Origin: Thalassolituus sp. UBA1087
GTDB lineage: Bacteria > Pseudomonadota > Gammaproteobacteria > Pseudomonadales > Oceanobacteraceae
Direction of reading: 5' to 3'
Assembly: GCA_002314145.1 (NCBI GenBank)
Contig: DCCG01000028.1
Coordinates: 91,403-155,402 of the forward strand
DNA length: 64,000 nt
Positions within the stretch are counted from its first letter, which is position 1, and the number at the start of each line of letters is the position of its first letter. Shown here piece after piece: positions 16,648 to 25,900 of the stretch. The notes under the pieces were generated by a model. It ran no database searches, was not told the DNA's origin, and saw only the letters and a list, made by a program, of their open reading frames with translations. A program made the position numbers and the translations under genes.

Positions 16648-18132
16648 ATGAAAGCGTCTCTCCAGTTAAAGATGGGTCAGCAGCTGACCATGACCCCTCA
16701 GTTACAGCAGGCTATCCGCCTGTTGCAACTCTCAACTCTTGACCTCCAGCAGGAGATCCAGGAGGCACTGGACGCCAACCCTATGCTGGAAATGGAAGAG
16801 CATGACGGTGATGAAGCGTCAGACGCCTCTTCCTCTGACAACTCAGAAACCAAGACCGAAGTCTCCAGTAAAGATGACGCCGACACACCGGAGCTGGACG
16901 AGCAATGGTCACAGGAACAGTTGCCGGATGATCTGCCGGTCGACAGTCAGTGGGACGACACCTACCAGGCCACAGCCAGCGTTGCCTCAGGCAACAGCGG
17001 CGCCATTGATGACGACTTCGATTATGACGCCCGTCATGCCACCACAGAAAACCTGCAGGATCACCTCGAGTGGCAGCTTAACCTGACGCCGATGTCTGAC
17101 GCTGACCGTGAAATTGCCACCATGTTAATCGACGGCGTGGATGATGACGGCTACCTGCACACCACGGTTGAAGATGTGGTGGAAAGCATGGACCCGGAAC
17201 TGGAAATCGAAGAAGACGAAGTCATTGCCGTTCTGCATCGTCTGCAACAGTTTGACCCGGCCGGTGTATTTGCCCGCGACCTGCGCGAATGTCTGTTGCT
17301 GCAACTGCAGCAACTGCCGGATGAAACCCAGTGGCTGAAAGAAGCCCGCCTGATCATCAGTGACTACATCGAACTGCTGGGCAGCCGTGACTATCAGACG
17401 CTGATGCGCAAAACCCGTCTGCGCGAAGACGACCTCAAATCAGTTCTGTGTCTGATCAAAGAGCTGAATCCGAAACCCGGTGCCGGTGTCAGCGGTGAAC
17501 AGGCGGAATACGTTGTGCCAGACGTTATCGTACGCAATGTGCGCGATGAGTGGCGCGTCGAACTCAATCCGGACATCGCCCCCAAACTGCGTGTGAACGC
17601 TGATTACGCCGCCCTGGTACGACGCTCCGATAACAGCACCGACAATGCCTTTCTGCGTGACCATCTGCAGGAAGCCCGCTGGTTTATTAAAAGCCTGCAG
17701 AGCCGTAATGAAACGCTGCTGAAAGTGGCCACCAAAATCGTTGAATACCAGATCGAATTCTTCGAGGAAGGTGAAGAAGCCATGAAACCTCTGGTGCTGC
17801 ACGATATTGCCGAAGCCGTCGGTATGCACGAGTCCACCATTTCCCGTGTCACCACCCAGAAATACATGCACACGCCACGGGGAATTTTTGAGCTGAAATA
17901 CTTTTTCTCCAGCCATGTCAGCACCGATGGCGGCGGCGAATGTTCCTCCACCGCGATACGCGCCATGATTAAAAAGCTGATTTCAGAAGAAAATACACGT
18001 AAACCGCTCAGCGATAACAAGATTGCAACGATGCTGGGAGAACGTGGTATTCAGGTAGCACGGCGTACTGTTGCCAAATACCGTGAAGCCATGATGATTC
18101 CGCCATCCAATGAACGTAAACAGCTGATATAG
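16648..18132 (+). CDS. rpoN: RNA polymerase sigma-54 factor
   Basis: Sigma-54 directs RNA polymerase to -24/-12 promoters that need an enhancer-binding ATPase. The 494-residue protein has the glutamine-rich activator-interacting region I (LQLKMGQQLTMTPQLQQAIR), an acidic region II (about residues 50-120), the core-binding domain, the HTH with HESTISRVTTQKYMHTPRG and the RpoN box ARRTVAKYRE near the C-terminus. It is followed by hpf-ptsN-rapZ-npr, the classical rpoN cluster. Confidence 0.98.
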   Translation: MKASLQLKMGQQLTMTPQLQQAIRLLQLSTLDLQQEIQEALDANPMLEMEEHDGDEASDASSSDNSETKTEVSSKDDADTPELDEQWSQEQLPDDLPVDSQWDDTYQATASVASGNSGAIDDDFDYDARHATTENLQDHLEWQLNLTPMSDADREIATMLIDGVDDDGYLHTTVEDVVESMDPELEIEEDEVIAVLHRLQQFDPAGVFARDLRECLLLQLQQLPDETQWLKEARLIISDYIELLGSRDYQTLMRKTRLREDDLKSVLCLIKELNPKPGAGVSGEQAEYVVPDVIVRNVRDEWRVELNPDIAPKLRVNADYAALVRRSDNSTDNAFLRDHLQEARWFIKSLQSRNETLLKVATKIVEYQIEFFEEGEEAMKPLVLHDIAEAVGMHESTISRVTTQKYMHTPRGIFELKYFFSSHVSTDGGGECSSTAIRAMIKKLISEENTRKPLSDNKIATMLGERGIQVARRTVAKYREAMMIPPSNERKQLI

Positions 18133-18199
18133 AACACTGAATTTAATCCTCAAGCTGATTAAATATTAAAACAGAACCAGCACACGAAGGAGCATGAAT

Positions 18200-18502
18200 A
18201 TGAAAATCAACATCAGCGGCCACCATGTCGAAATCACCGAAGCGCTGCAGAATCACGTTGACGACAAAATGTCTAAACTGACCCGTCACTTCGACAACAT
18301 CACCAACGGCCAGGTGACACTCACCGTGGTGAAAGAGCGCATGACTGCTGAAGCGACCATTCATGCTGCCGGTGCGGACCTGCACGCCAAAGCCGAGCAT
18401 GATGATATGTATGCCGCCATCGATCAGATGGTAGAAAAGCTGGACCGTCAGCTTCTGAAACACAAAGAAAAAATGGTCGCGCGCCAACACGGGCAGGGCT
18501 GA
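18200..18502 (+). CDS. hpf: Ribosome hibernation promoting factor, short form
   Basis: Hpf binds the 30S decoding region in starved cells and drives formation of inactive 100S ribosomes. Two ATGs compete; AAGGAG at 18187-18192 is only one base from the ATG at 18194 but 7 bases from the ATG at 18200, so the latter is chosen (MKINISGHHVEIT, 100 residues). The sequence has the family pattern of basic residues on helix one (DDKMSKLTRHFDNI) and ends with LDRQLLKHKEKMVARQ. It lacks the C-terminal domain of long Hpf. Confidence 0.94.
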   Translation: MKINISGHHVEITEALQNHVDDKMSKLTRHFDNITNGQVTLTVVKERMTAEATIHAAGADLHAKAEHDDMYAAIDQMVEKLDRQLLKHKEKMVARQHGQG

Positions 18503-18508
18503 TTTTTT

Positions 18509-18967
18509 ATGGAACTGAGTATCGGCGATATTCTGACAGCAGAACGCACACTGATTGACGTGGAAGTATCCAGTAAGAAAAAACTGCTGGAGTTTCTCGC
18601 CGGTTTTGTCGCCGGTCAGCTCAAAGACTGCTCCGCCGATGACATTTTCGACAGCCTGCTCAGTCGTGAACGGCTGGGCAGCACCGGCATCGGGGAAGGC
18701 ATCGCCATTCCCCACTGCCGTCTGCGTCAGTGCAGCGAAGCCATTGGCATTCTGCTGCGTCTGAACGAACCTGTGGACTACGATGCCATTGACCAGCAAC
18801 CGGTTGATCTGGTGTTTGCCCTGCTGGTACCGGAAGAAGCCACAGAAGAGCATTTAAAAGTACTGGCCATGCTGGCCAGAAATTTCAGCGAAGCTGGCTA
18901 CCGGGAGGCACTGCGCAACGCCCCGGATGCGAAATACCTGTATCAACGGGCACTCGCAGGCGGTTAA
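18509..18967 (+). CDS. ptsN: Nitrogen-regulatory PTS enzyme IIA
   Basis: PtsN is the terminal phosphate acceptor of the nitrogen PTS (PtsP-Npr-PtsN), which regulates potassium uptake, carbon/nitrogen balance and other targets rather than sugar transport. The 152-residue protein has the phospho-site His69 in GIGEGIAIPHCRL and the conserved VDLVFALLVPEEATEEHLKVLA strand-helix segment. It lies 6 bases after hpf and 22 before rapZ; npr is two genes downstream, so two of the three phosphorelay parts are here. Confidence 0.96.
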   Translation: MELSIGDILTAERTLIDVEVSSKKKLLEFLAGFVAGQLKDCSADDIFDSLLSRERLGSTGIGEGIAIPHCRLRQCSEAIGILLRLNEPVDYDAIDQQPVDLVFALLVPEEATEEHLKVLAMLARNFSEAGYREALRNAPDAKYLYQRALAGG

Positions 18968-18989
18968 GCAAGGCTTATGGAGACAACCG

Positions 18990-19856
18990 ATGCGTTTGGT
19001 AGTAATCAGTGGTCGATCCGGCTCCGGAAAATCCAGCGCACTTCATGTCCTGGAAGATCAGGGCTTTTATTGCATTGATAACCTGCCCATCTCCATGCTG
19101 CCGGCTCTGGTTGCCCAGACCGGAAGTGAGGAGAAACTCTCCCGCGTCGCCGTCAGTATTGATGCCCGCAACCTGCGCCACGCCTTTGATCATATCGACG
19201 AAATTCTCCATCAGTTACCCAACGATGAATACCAGCTGGACGTCGTCTATTTAGACGCCAGTGAAGAAGTGCTGATGCAGCGCTTCAGTTCCACCCGCCG
19301 CAAGCATCCGCTGACCAGTGATACCTTATCGCTGGCCGAAGCCATTGATCAGGAAAAAGACCTGCTCGAACCCATTGCTAACCTGGCTGATCTGACACTG
19401 GATACCACCAGCATGTCAGTACATGAACTGCGCAGCCTGATCAAAATGCGCGTGGCCGGCAAAACCAGCAATGATATCGCCATTCTGTTCGAGTCCTTTG
19501 GTTTCAAACACGGCATTCCCATTGACGCCGATTATGTATTCGATGTCCGCAATCTGCCCAACCCCTACTGGGACCCGGGTCTGCGCAGCTATAACGGTCT
19601 GCAACAGCCGGTGATCGACTTTCTTGGTCACGAGCCCCAGGTGGCTCAGATGCAGGAGGATATCGCCCACTTTATGCAGCGCTGGTTACCGGCCTTCATT
19701 GAGGCCAACCGCAGCTACATGACCGTCGCCATCGGCTGCACCGGTGGCCAGCACCGGTCGGTTTATCTCGCCGAACGTTTAAAAGAAGAGTTTGCCAGTC
19801 GCTATGCCAACGTCCAGATACGTCATCGCGAACTGAGCAGCCAGGAGTTGTCATGA
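18990..19856 (+). CDS. rapZ: RNase adapter protein RapZ
   Basis: RapZ binds small RNAs and glucosamine 6-phosphate and guides RNase E to GlmZ, tuning amino-sugar supply in enteric bacteria. The start at 18990 (MRLVVISGRSGSGKS) places the Walker A motif at residues 8-15 and has GGAG at 18979-18982. The 288-residue protein shows the nucleotide-binding N-domain (IDARN, TSSTRRKHPL-like segment) and the C-terminal RNA/GlcN6P-binding part: DVRNLPNPYWDP and the IGCTGGQHRSVYLAE loop. It overlaps npr by 4 bases. Confidence 0.96.
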   Translation: MRLVVISGRSGSGKSSALHVLEDQGFYCIDNLPISMLPALVAQTGSEEKLSRVAVSIDARNLRHAFDHIDEILHQLPNDEYQLDVVYLDASEEVLMQRFSSTRRKHPLTSDTLSLAEAIDQEKDLLEPIANLADLTLDTTSMSVHELRSLIKMRVAGKTSNDIAILFESFGFKHGIPIDADYVFDVRNLPNPYWDPGLRSYNGLQQPVIDFLGHEPQVAQMQEDIAHFMQRWLPAFIEANRSYMTVAIGCTGGQHRSVYLAERLKEEFASRYANVQIRHRELSSQELS

Positions 19857-20122
19857 TCAAAACCGAACTGACCATCATCAACAAGCTCGGCCTTCACGCC
19901 CGGGCGGCTGCTAAACTGGTATCGACGGCTTCCGCATATTCCTGTCAGGTGAAAGTCGGCTATCCGGAACGCATGGTCGACGGCAAAAGCATTATGGCGG
20001 TCATGATGCTGGCGGCCAGCAAAGGCACAGTGCTGGAACTGCACGCCGACGGCGACGATGCCGAAGACGCCACTCAGGCCATTACGGATCTGATTAACCG
20101 CCGCTTCGATGAGGAAGAATAG
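19853..20122 (+). CDS. npr: HPr-like phosphocarrier NPr
   Basis: NPr passes phosphate from PtsP (EI-Ntr) to PtsN. The 89-residue HPr fold has the phospho-histidine His15 in NKLGLHARAAAKL and the MVDGKSIMAVMMLAASKGT helix-strand. The start ATG overlaps the rapZ stop. A weak hairpin (20139-20160, CTAC-CGCA/TGCG-GTAG) follows the stop and may mark the end of the rpoN operon. Confidence 0.95.
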   Translation: MIKTELTIINKLGLHARAAAKLVSTASAYSCQVKVGYPERMVDGKSIMAVMMLAASKGTVLELHADGDDAEDATQAITDLINRRFDEEE

Positions 20123-20274
20123 TTTTTAAAACAACTCACTACACGCATTCTTGCGAGTAGTTTCATGGTATCTGTGGTCTGACAAAGATACACTCATACT
20201 ACCCGGGTTGCTGACCACACCTTACCTGCACCCCGGTAACCCGCCGCAACAGGATACGACCGGAAAGCGACACC

Positions 20275-21630
20275 ATGGCAGAGCAAAACGAACGCTCCAG
20301 GAAAAAACTGCACAGTCTCAGCGCTGCCCTTGAAAGCGGTGCGATGACGCAGGTCCGTCGTATTCTGAACTCCGGTCTGGCACCGGTGGATATTGCTCAC
20401 CTGATCGAATCTTCCCCGCCCAAAGCGCGCAAAATCCTTTGGGAGATGGTGGATAAAGAGCTGGAAGGTGAAGTTCTGCAAAACCTCAGTGAGGAACTGC
20501 AGAGTCACTTCCTGAGTGATATGAGCGCCGAAGAAGTCGCTGATATCGCAGCCGAACTCGACACCGATGATGTCGCCGACATGCTGCAGCAGCTGCCGGA
20601 ACGTGTCACCCAGGAAGTCCTGGACTCCATGGACCAGCAGGACCGGGACCGGCTGGAATCCGTGCTGGGCTACGCCGAGGACAGTGCCGGTGGTCTGATG
20701 AACACCGACACCATCACTATCCGCCCGGATATTACCCTGGATGTGGTGTTGCGTTACCTGCGCCGGCATAAGTCACTGCCGGAAATGACCGATAACCTGC
20801 TGGTCGTCAGCCGCAACAATGAATTTATTGGCACTCTGGCGATCAGCAAACTGCTGGTCAGCGCGCCGCACCAGACGGTGCGGGAAGTGATGAGTACAGA
20901 CGCCAAAATCATTCCCGCCACCATGCACGATACCGATGTGGCCAAACTGTTCGAACGCCACGACCTGGTGTCCGCCCCGGTGGTCGACGATGACGGTATT
21001 CTGGTCGGCCGGATCACCATTGATGACGTGGTTGACGTTATCCGCGAAACCGCGGACCACTCACTGATGAGTATGGCCGGTCTCGATGATGAAGAAGATA
21101 CCTTCGCCCCGGCGCTGAAAACCAGCCGCCGCCGGGCCGTGTGGCTGGGGATCAATCTGATTACTGCCCTCGCCGCGTCGGCGGTGATCGGCCTGTTTGA
21201 TGAAACCATTGAGAAAGTCGTGGCGCTGGCGGTACTGATGCCTATTGTCGCCAGCATGGGGGGCATTGCCGGCAGCCAGGTACTGACGCTGGTTATTCGC
21301 GGCCAGGCGCTGGGCCACCTCAGCGGCAGTAATTTCCGCTGGTTATTCAATCGTGAAATCATCGTCGCTGCCATCAATGGCTTCCTCTGGGCGGCCGTGA
21401 TTGCTCTGATTACATTTATCTGGTTCCGGGATGCGTCCATTGCCGCTATCATCGCGGCCGCTATTGTTATCAATCTGCTGGTAGCCGCCGTCGCCGGTGC
21501 TGCCCTGCCCCTGATTCTGAAAGCCCGTGGCATTGATCCGGCTCTGGCCGGCAGCGTGGTTCTGACCACGGTGACCGATGTGGTGGGCTTCCTCTCTTTT
21601 CTGGGGTTGGCTACCCTGTTCTATCTCTGA
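20275..21630 (+). CDS. mgtE: Magnesium transporter MgtE
   Basis: MgtE is a Mg2+ channel gated by cytosolic magnesium. The 451-residue protein has an N-terminal helical domain (about residues 25-125, with AAELDTDDVADMLQQLP), two CBS domains (about 130-250, including SAPVVDDDGILVGRITIDDVVDV) and five C-terminal transmembrane helices (about 285-450). The pore segment PIVASMGGIAGSQ and the metal-binding Asp in TTVTDVVGF are present. It is separated from npr by 152 bases and followed 18 bases later by darP. Confidence 0.96.
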   Translation: MAEQNERSRKKLHSLSAALESGAMTQVRRILNSGLAPVDIAHLIESSPPKARKILWEMVDKELEGEVLQNLSEELQSHFLSDMSAEEVADIAAELDTDDVADMLQQLPERVTQEVLDSMDQQDRDRLESVLGYAEDSAGGLMNTDTITIRPDITLDVVLRYLRRHKSLPEMTDNLLVVSRNNEFIGTLAISKLLVSAPHQTVREVMSTDAKIIPATMHDTDVAKLFERHDLVSAPVVDDDGILVGRITIDDVVDVIRETADHSLMSMAGLDDEEDTFAPALKTSRRRAVWLGINLITALAASAVIGLFDETIEKVVALAVLMPIVASMGGIAGSQVLTLVIRGQALGHLSGSNFRWLFNREIIVAAINGFLWAAVIALITFIWFRDASIAAIIAAAIVINLLVAAVAGAALPLILKARGIDPALAGSVVLTTVTDVVGFLSFLGLATLFYL

Positions 21631-21648
21631 ATCAACAGACTGAGTTTT

Positions 21649-22161
21649 ATGAAAGACAAGCACTACGAAGACGACGACATCGAATATGTCAGCAAGTCCG
21701 AGCTCAAGCGCGAAGCCGACCGCCTGCAGAAACTGGGGAAAGAGCTGACGGAACTCAATCCGGCGAAATGGCCGGAGTTACCGATCACAGAAACCCTGAT
21801 GGCGGCGCTGCAGGAAAGCCAGCGCCTGAAGCAGAACGAGGCCAAACGCCGTCACCTGCAATACATTGGTAAGCTGATGCGTAACGAGGACACCGACGCC
21901 ATTCAGCACCAGCTCGATCTGCTGGACCCGTCCAGCGAGGCCTATGGGCGGGTCATCCGTCAGCAGGAAATGTGGCGCACACGCCTGATTGAAGATAAAA
22001 ACGGGCTCAGCGATTTCATTGAAGAGTTTCCGGCGGTAGACCGTCAGCAGCTGCGTAACCTGGTGCGTAATGCCGGCAAAGAAATGGCATCGCAACCGCC
22101 GAAACCGGGCACGAACTATAAAAAACTGTTTCAGTTTATCAAAGAGGTCATGCCCGACTGA
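21649..22161 (+). CDS. darP: Ribosome-associated protein DarP/YjgA (DUF615)
   Basis: DarP (YjgA) is a late-stage 50S assembly factor in E. coli. The 170-residue helical protein matches the family in SKSELKREADRLQKLGKELTEL at the start, EAKRRHLQYIGKLMR in the middle, and a conserved C-terminal RQLRNLVRNA-KE helix. Highly charged, no membrane segments. It ends 43 bases before the stop of the converging nitrilase-type gene. Confidence 0.93.
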   Translation: MKDKHYEDDDIEYVSKSELKREADRLQKLGKELTELNPAKWPELPITETLMAALQESQRLKQNEAKRRHLQYIGKLMRNEDTDAIQHQLDLLDPSSEAYGRVIRQQEMWRTRLIEDKNGLSDFIEEFPAVDRQQLRNLVRNAGKEMASQPPKPGTNYKKLFQFIKEVMPD

Positions 22162-22204
22162 GCATCAGGGTCGGGCCAGAAATGCCCGGCCAGCGGATCT
22201 GCCC

Positions 22205-22999
22205 TCAGAAGCGGACGTGATTGAGCGGCATGGCGCGGCGCACCTGTCCGAGGCGCTGCAGATCAATATCCGCCACTGTGATACCCGGCTCATCCCCGGC
22301 CGCGCTCAGCGTTTCACCCCAGGGGTCAATAATGCAGGAATGGCCCCAGGTCTGGCGCTTATCGTCATGCCAGCCGCATTGATTGGCGGCCACCACAAAA
22401 CACTGGTTTTCCACCGCTCTGGCGGTCAACAGCGTTTGCCAGTGCACCTGTCCGGTTTTATAGGTAAAGGCCGCCGGCACCAGCAGAACCTCGGCTCCGG
22501 CTTCGGCCAGCGCCCGGTATTGCTCAGGAAAACGCAGATCAAAACAGATACTCAGGCCCAGTTTCCCCAGCGGGCTGTCAATCACCACCAGATCCTGTCC
22601 CGGGGCAAAACGGTCAGATTCACGGTAACTGCCCTGACGGTCTCCGATATCAACATCAAACAGGTGAATTTTATCGTAGCGCGCGACCTGATGTCCGCGG
22701 TGATCAAACACCAGGCAGGCGGAACGCAGTCTGTGGTCGCCATCCGGAGACGGCTGCGGCACAGCGCCGGCCACCAGCCAGACATTAAATTCCCGCGCCC
22801 ACTGCGCCATCTGCTGCACATAGCCATCATCGGCGGCAATAGCCTGAAACGCTTTACCATCCAGGGTCATAAACATCTCCGGCAGCAATACCAGGCGCGC
22901 CCCACATTCTGCGGCCTCACGCACCAGCAGACGGGCTTCCCCCATGTTGTACAGTACATCCGCCAGACTGTTCATCTGCACCACGGCTACACGACTCAT
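22205..22999 (-). CDS. Nitrilase-superfamily amidase (Nit1/YbeM-like)
   Basis: A 264-residue carbon-nitrogen hydrolase. The catalytic triad is visible as Glu41 (LLPEMF), Lys110 (YDKIHLFDVD) and Cys152 (ICFDLRFPE). Context and the KIHLFDVDI motif place it near the Nit1/deaminated-glutathione amidase branch, which repairs a side product of transaminases; the substrate is inferred from the family, not shown. Its start overlaps the yhdP stop by 4 bases, the order found in Pseudomonas next to rng and mreBCD. Confidence 0.9.
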   Translation of the reverse strand: MSRVAVVQMNSLADVLYNMGEARLLVREAAECGARLVLLPEMFMTLDGKAFQAIAADDGYVQQMAQWAREFNVWLVAGAVPQPSPDGDHRLRSACLVFDHRGHQVARYDKIHLFDVDIGDRQGSYRESDRFAPGQDLVVIDSPLGKLGLSICFDLRFPEQYRALAEAGAEVLLVPAAFTYKTGQVHWQTLLTARAVENQCFVVAANQCGWHDDKRQTWGHSCIIDPWGETLSAAGDEPGITVADIDLQRLGQVRRAMPLNHVRF

Positions 23000-25900
23000 T
23001 CGTCATCGTCCTCCATCAGGTTGAAGACATCCAGTACGCTGATAATCCGCTGCCAGAAACCGCGTTTCTTCTTGCCTTCAATATTATCGTTGAAGGCTTT
23101 GTCGATTTTCAGGTCCGGCTGTTCCCAGGTGCCATTCACGTTGTAACGGGCGCTGGTAAAGCGGGCAAGCTCATCACCGATGAGTTTTTCGGTGACATAA
23201 ATGGAAGCCGCCACCGGCGGTGCCATACCCGCCAGCAGGGCGACGACAGGCAGCGTGCTGGACACCGGGAAAGTCACCACCATTTTCATATCCAGGGTTT
23301 CATCCACCAGATTGGTGCTGCCGGATGTCAGGAAGGTACCACCCGGCCCGTCCATGGTCAGAGGTTCGGTCAGTGTCATCACACCGTTTTCAATGCGGGC
23401 TTTACCTTTCAGTGTGTCAAACGCCACCCCTTCCTGATAAATATCAGAGAAGTCCAGCATCAGCCGGCGCGAAATAGCATTGAAGTTCAGCGCGCCAAAG
23501 GCTTTTAACGCGCCCGTGCCTTCGGCAGCCATACTGCCATCACGGATACGCAGACTGGCAAGACCATTGAGCGTATCAAGGTTGAAGGCCAGCGGCGACC
23601 CCTGCCAGCTCAGCTGCAGCGCGGCTTTCATATCATTGCCTTCGAGCACCGCTTCCTGGCGGAAGGCGCGCTGGATACGGCCCAGATCTTTACTGCTCAG
23701 GTTCAGCACGTCGAGCCGCGTCCGCTGGCCGGATTCCGTCTGCTGCCAGAAGACATCGCCTTTCACTTCCAGCCCTTTGGTATCACTGTCGAGAATATGC
23801 AGCACCAGCCCCTGATCGTGCGGCCGGCTTTCCAGCTGCCAGCGGCCAAAGTTGCGTGTGCCCACATAGAGCTCCGCCAGCGTCATATTCAGGGCCGGTA
23901 CATCCGCGGGGTCAAAATCCTGCAGAGGATCAGTCACCACTTCAGCCGGAGTCTGGCCGTCGCTGTCGCTCTGCGCGGCGCCCCCGGCGACCTGTGCTTC
24001 CAGCTCGTCATCATCCGGTGGCCAGTGGATATAATCGAGGTTGAGATCCAGCGGGCTGTTATCCGGATACAGGGTGGCTTTGCCTTTCACCAGTTCACTG
24101 TCGAACCGGAACTGCCACTCGTTCCACTGCTGAGAAGCACTGACACTGGCCGCACCGGATGGCGTGCCCCACAGATTCACATTGCTCAGTTCAAGGTCGA
24201 CCTTGCGCACGGGGCCGGATGCCTGCGCCCGGCTGACACTGCCCGTCCCACTGCCGGCAGAGCTGCTGCCCGCTGACTGACCGGCTTCTTCCTGTTCCAG
24301 CAAAGCCAGCATGTGCTGCCAGGTTGCCCACCAGGCATCGGCCTGCAGGGTTTCTTCTATATGACCACGGATCTCCAGCCCTTTATCGCTGGGCAAAAAG
24401 GGCTCGGTATCGCCCAGATAGACCTGTCCGCGGCTGAGACCAGCGTCATCCAGCGCCAGCGCCGCTCTGACCCGCTGGTCATATACCAGATGGATACGGG
24501 TCTCCCGCCCGGGCTGTACCTCCACCACCAGATCACGTTCTTCATCCGCCTGCTTGCCGTAGGGATAGGGTAAATCAATCGTCGTTCCCTGCAGCGGGGA
24601 ATCCAGCACAAACGTCAGTTCACCGCCTGCAATGGACAGCATGGCCTGATAGTCCAGAGAACCACTGACCGGATCGAGCAACACGGTTGGCATCCACTCA
24701 CGGACGCTGTCCAGACCGGCATTGCCGCTGGCCCTGAGCTGAATATCGAAATCACTGCCACGTTTCACCGAATTGATCGTAGCTTCGAATTCGCCACCGA
24801 AGGTGCTTCCGCTCAGAGACTCCGCCGTTAACCCGGCGGACGAACTGTAATTCAGGCGGCCATTAAGCCCGGCAAAACTCAGATCCAGATCCGGGATGCG
24901 CAGACGGGCGTCAGCAATATCGGCTTCCAGGCGGATGTCGGGCTGTGCTTCTTCCTGCCCCAGCGGCAGCCCGAGCTGCAGTGCGGCGTCCACCGGCCCC
25001 TCAGCCTGCCAGGAATCCAGTGCATTATTCACCACCGACTGCAGCGGCGTACTGGTAAAGTACTTCAGCGCTTCACTGCTCTGGCCGCGCAGGTGAGCAC
25101 GTACATTCAGTTGTGGCTGTCCCTGTTGTCCGCTGCGTATGGTTACCCGGCCACTGCGATTGACCAGACGACCTCCCAGGGTATGGCCTTTGTCGAGCCG
25201 TACATCCAGTTCCGGTGACCTCAGCAACAGGCGTCCGGACAGGCCTTCTGCAGCCGGCCAGTCAGGCAGATATTTGACTCTGGCGTCGGTGAAGTTCAGG
25301 TATAACTGCGCCGACTGGGTATTATTATGCACATCGTCATGTAACGGCCTGCGCATCACAAACGCCGCACCGCTGAATTTGCCGGCCGTGACACTGGTAT
25401 TGATCCAGTCACGGATACCGTCGCTCAGCAGAGACGGTACCAGCTGATGACGCAGCGATGCATCGGCGTCCGGCATACCCACCATAAGGCTGACCGCGGA
25501 TTCTTTTTCACTGCCAATACGTGGCAGCGTCAGACCCAGTTCAACCGCCACAGGCCATATACCCGGCGCCTCCTCGGTGCCCGACAGGTAACCCTGCAGC
25601 CCGTTAACTTCCAGACGGGCATAATCCGGCTCCACCGACCAGTAAAACCGTCCGCTGGCCTGTTTCAGGTTCCAGGGATTATCGTAAATGCCGCTGAGCA
25701 GCATACGGAAGTCTTCTTTCTCAACTTCCAGCCGTCCGCCGGATGGCTGTAACTGCACCCGCCCGGATATATCGGTGAAGGCGGGAATGCCTTTGTACGC
25801 TGTCGTGCTCACTTCATGCAGACTGGCCCGCACATCCATTTTCCACGGAGAACCGGGAATCGCAGACAGGTGTACATCCGTCGCCTGGCCACTGGCATTG

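Noticed and set aside
20123..20274. Magnesium-sensing leader before mgtE
   Set aside because: Only a weak hairpin is present near the npr end, and no M-box core is visible.
22070..23146. Rightward 358-codon frame overlapping darP and the amidase gene
   Set aside because: Antisense to the nitrilase-type gene and yhdP end; composition typical of shadow frames.
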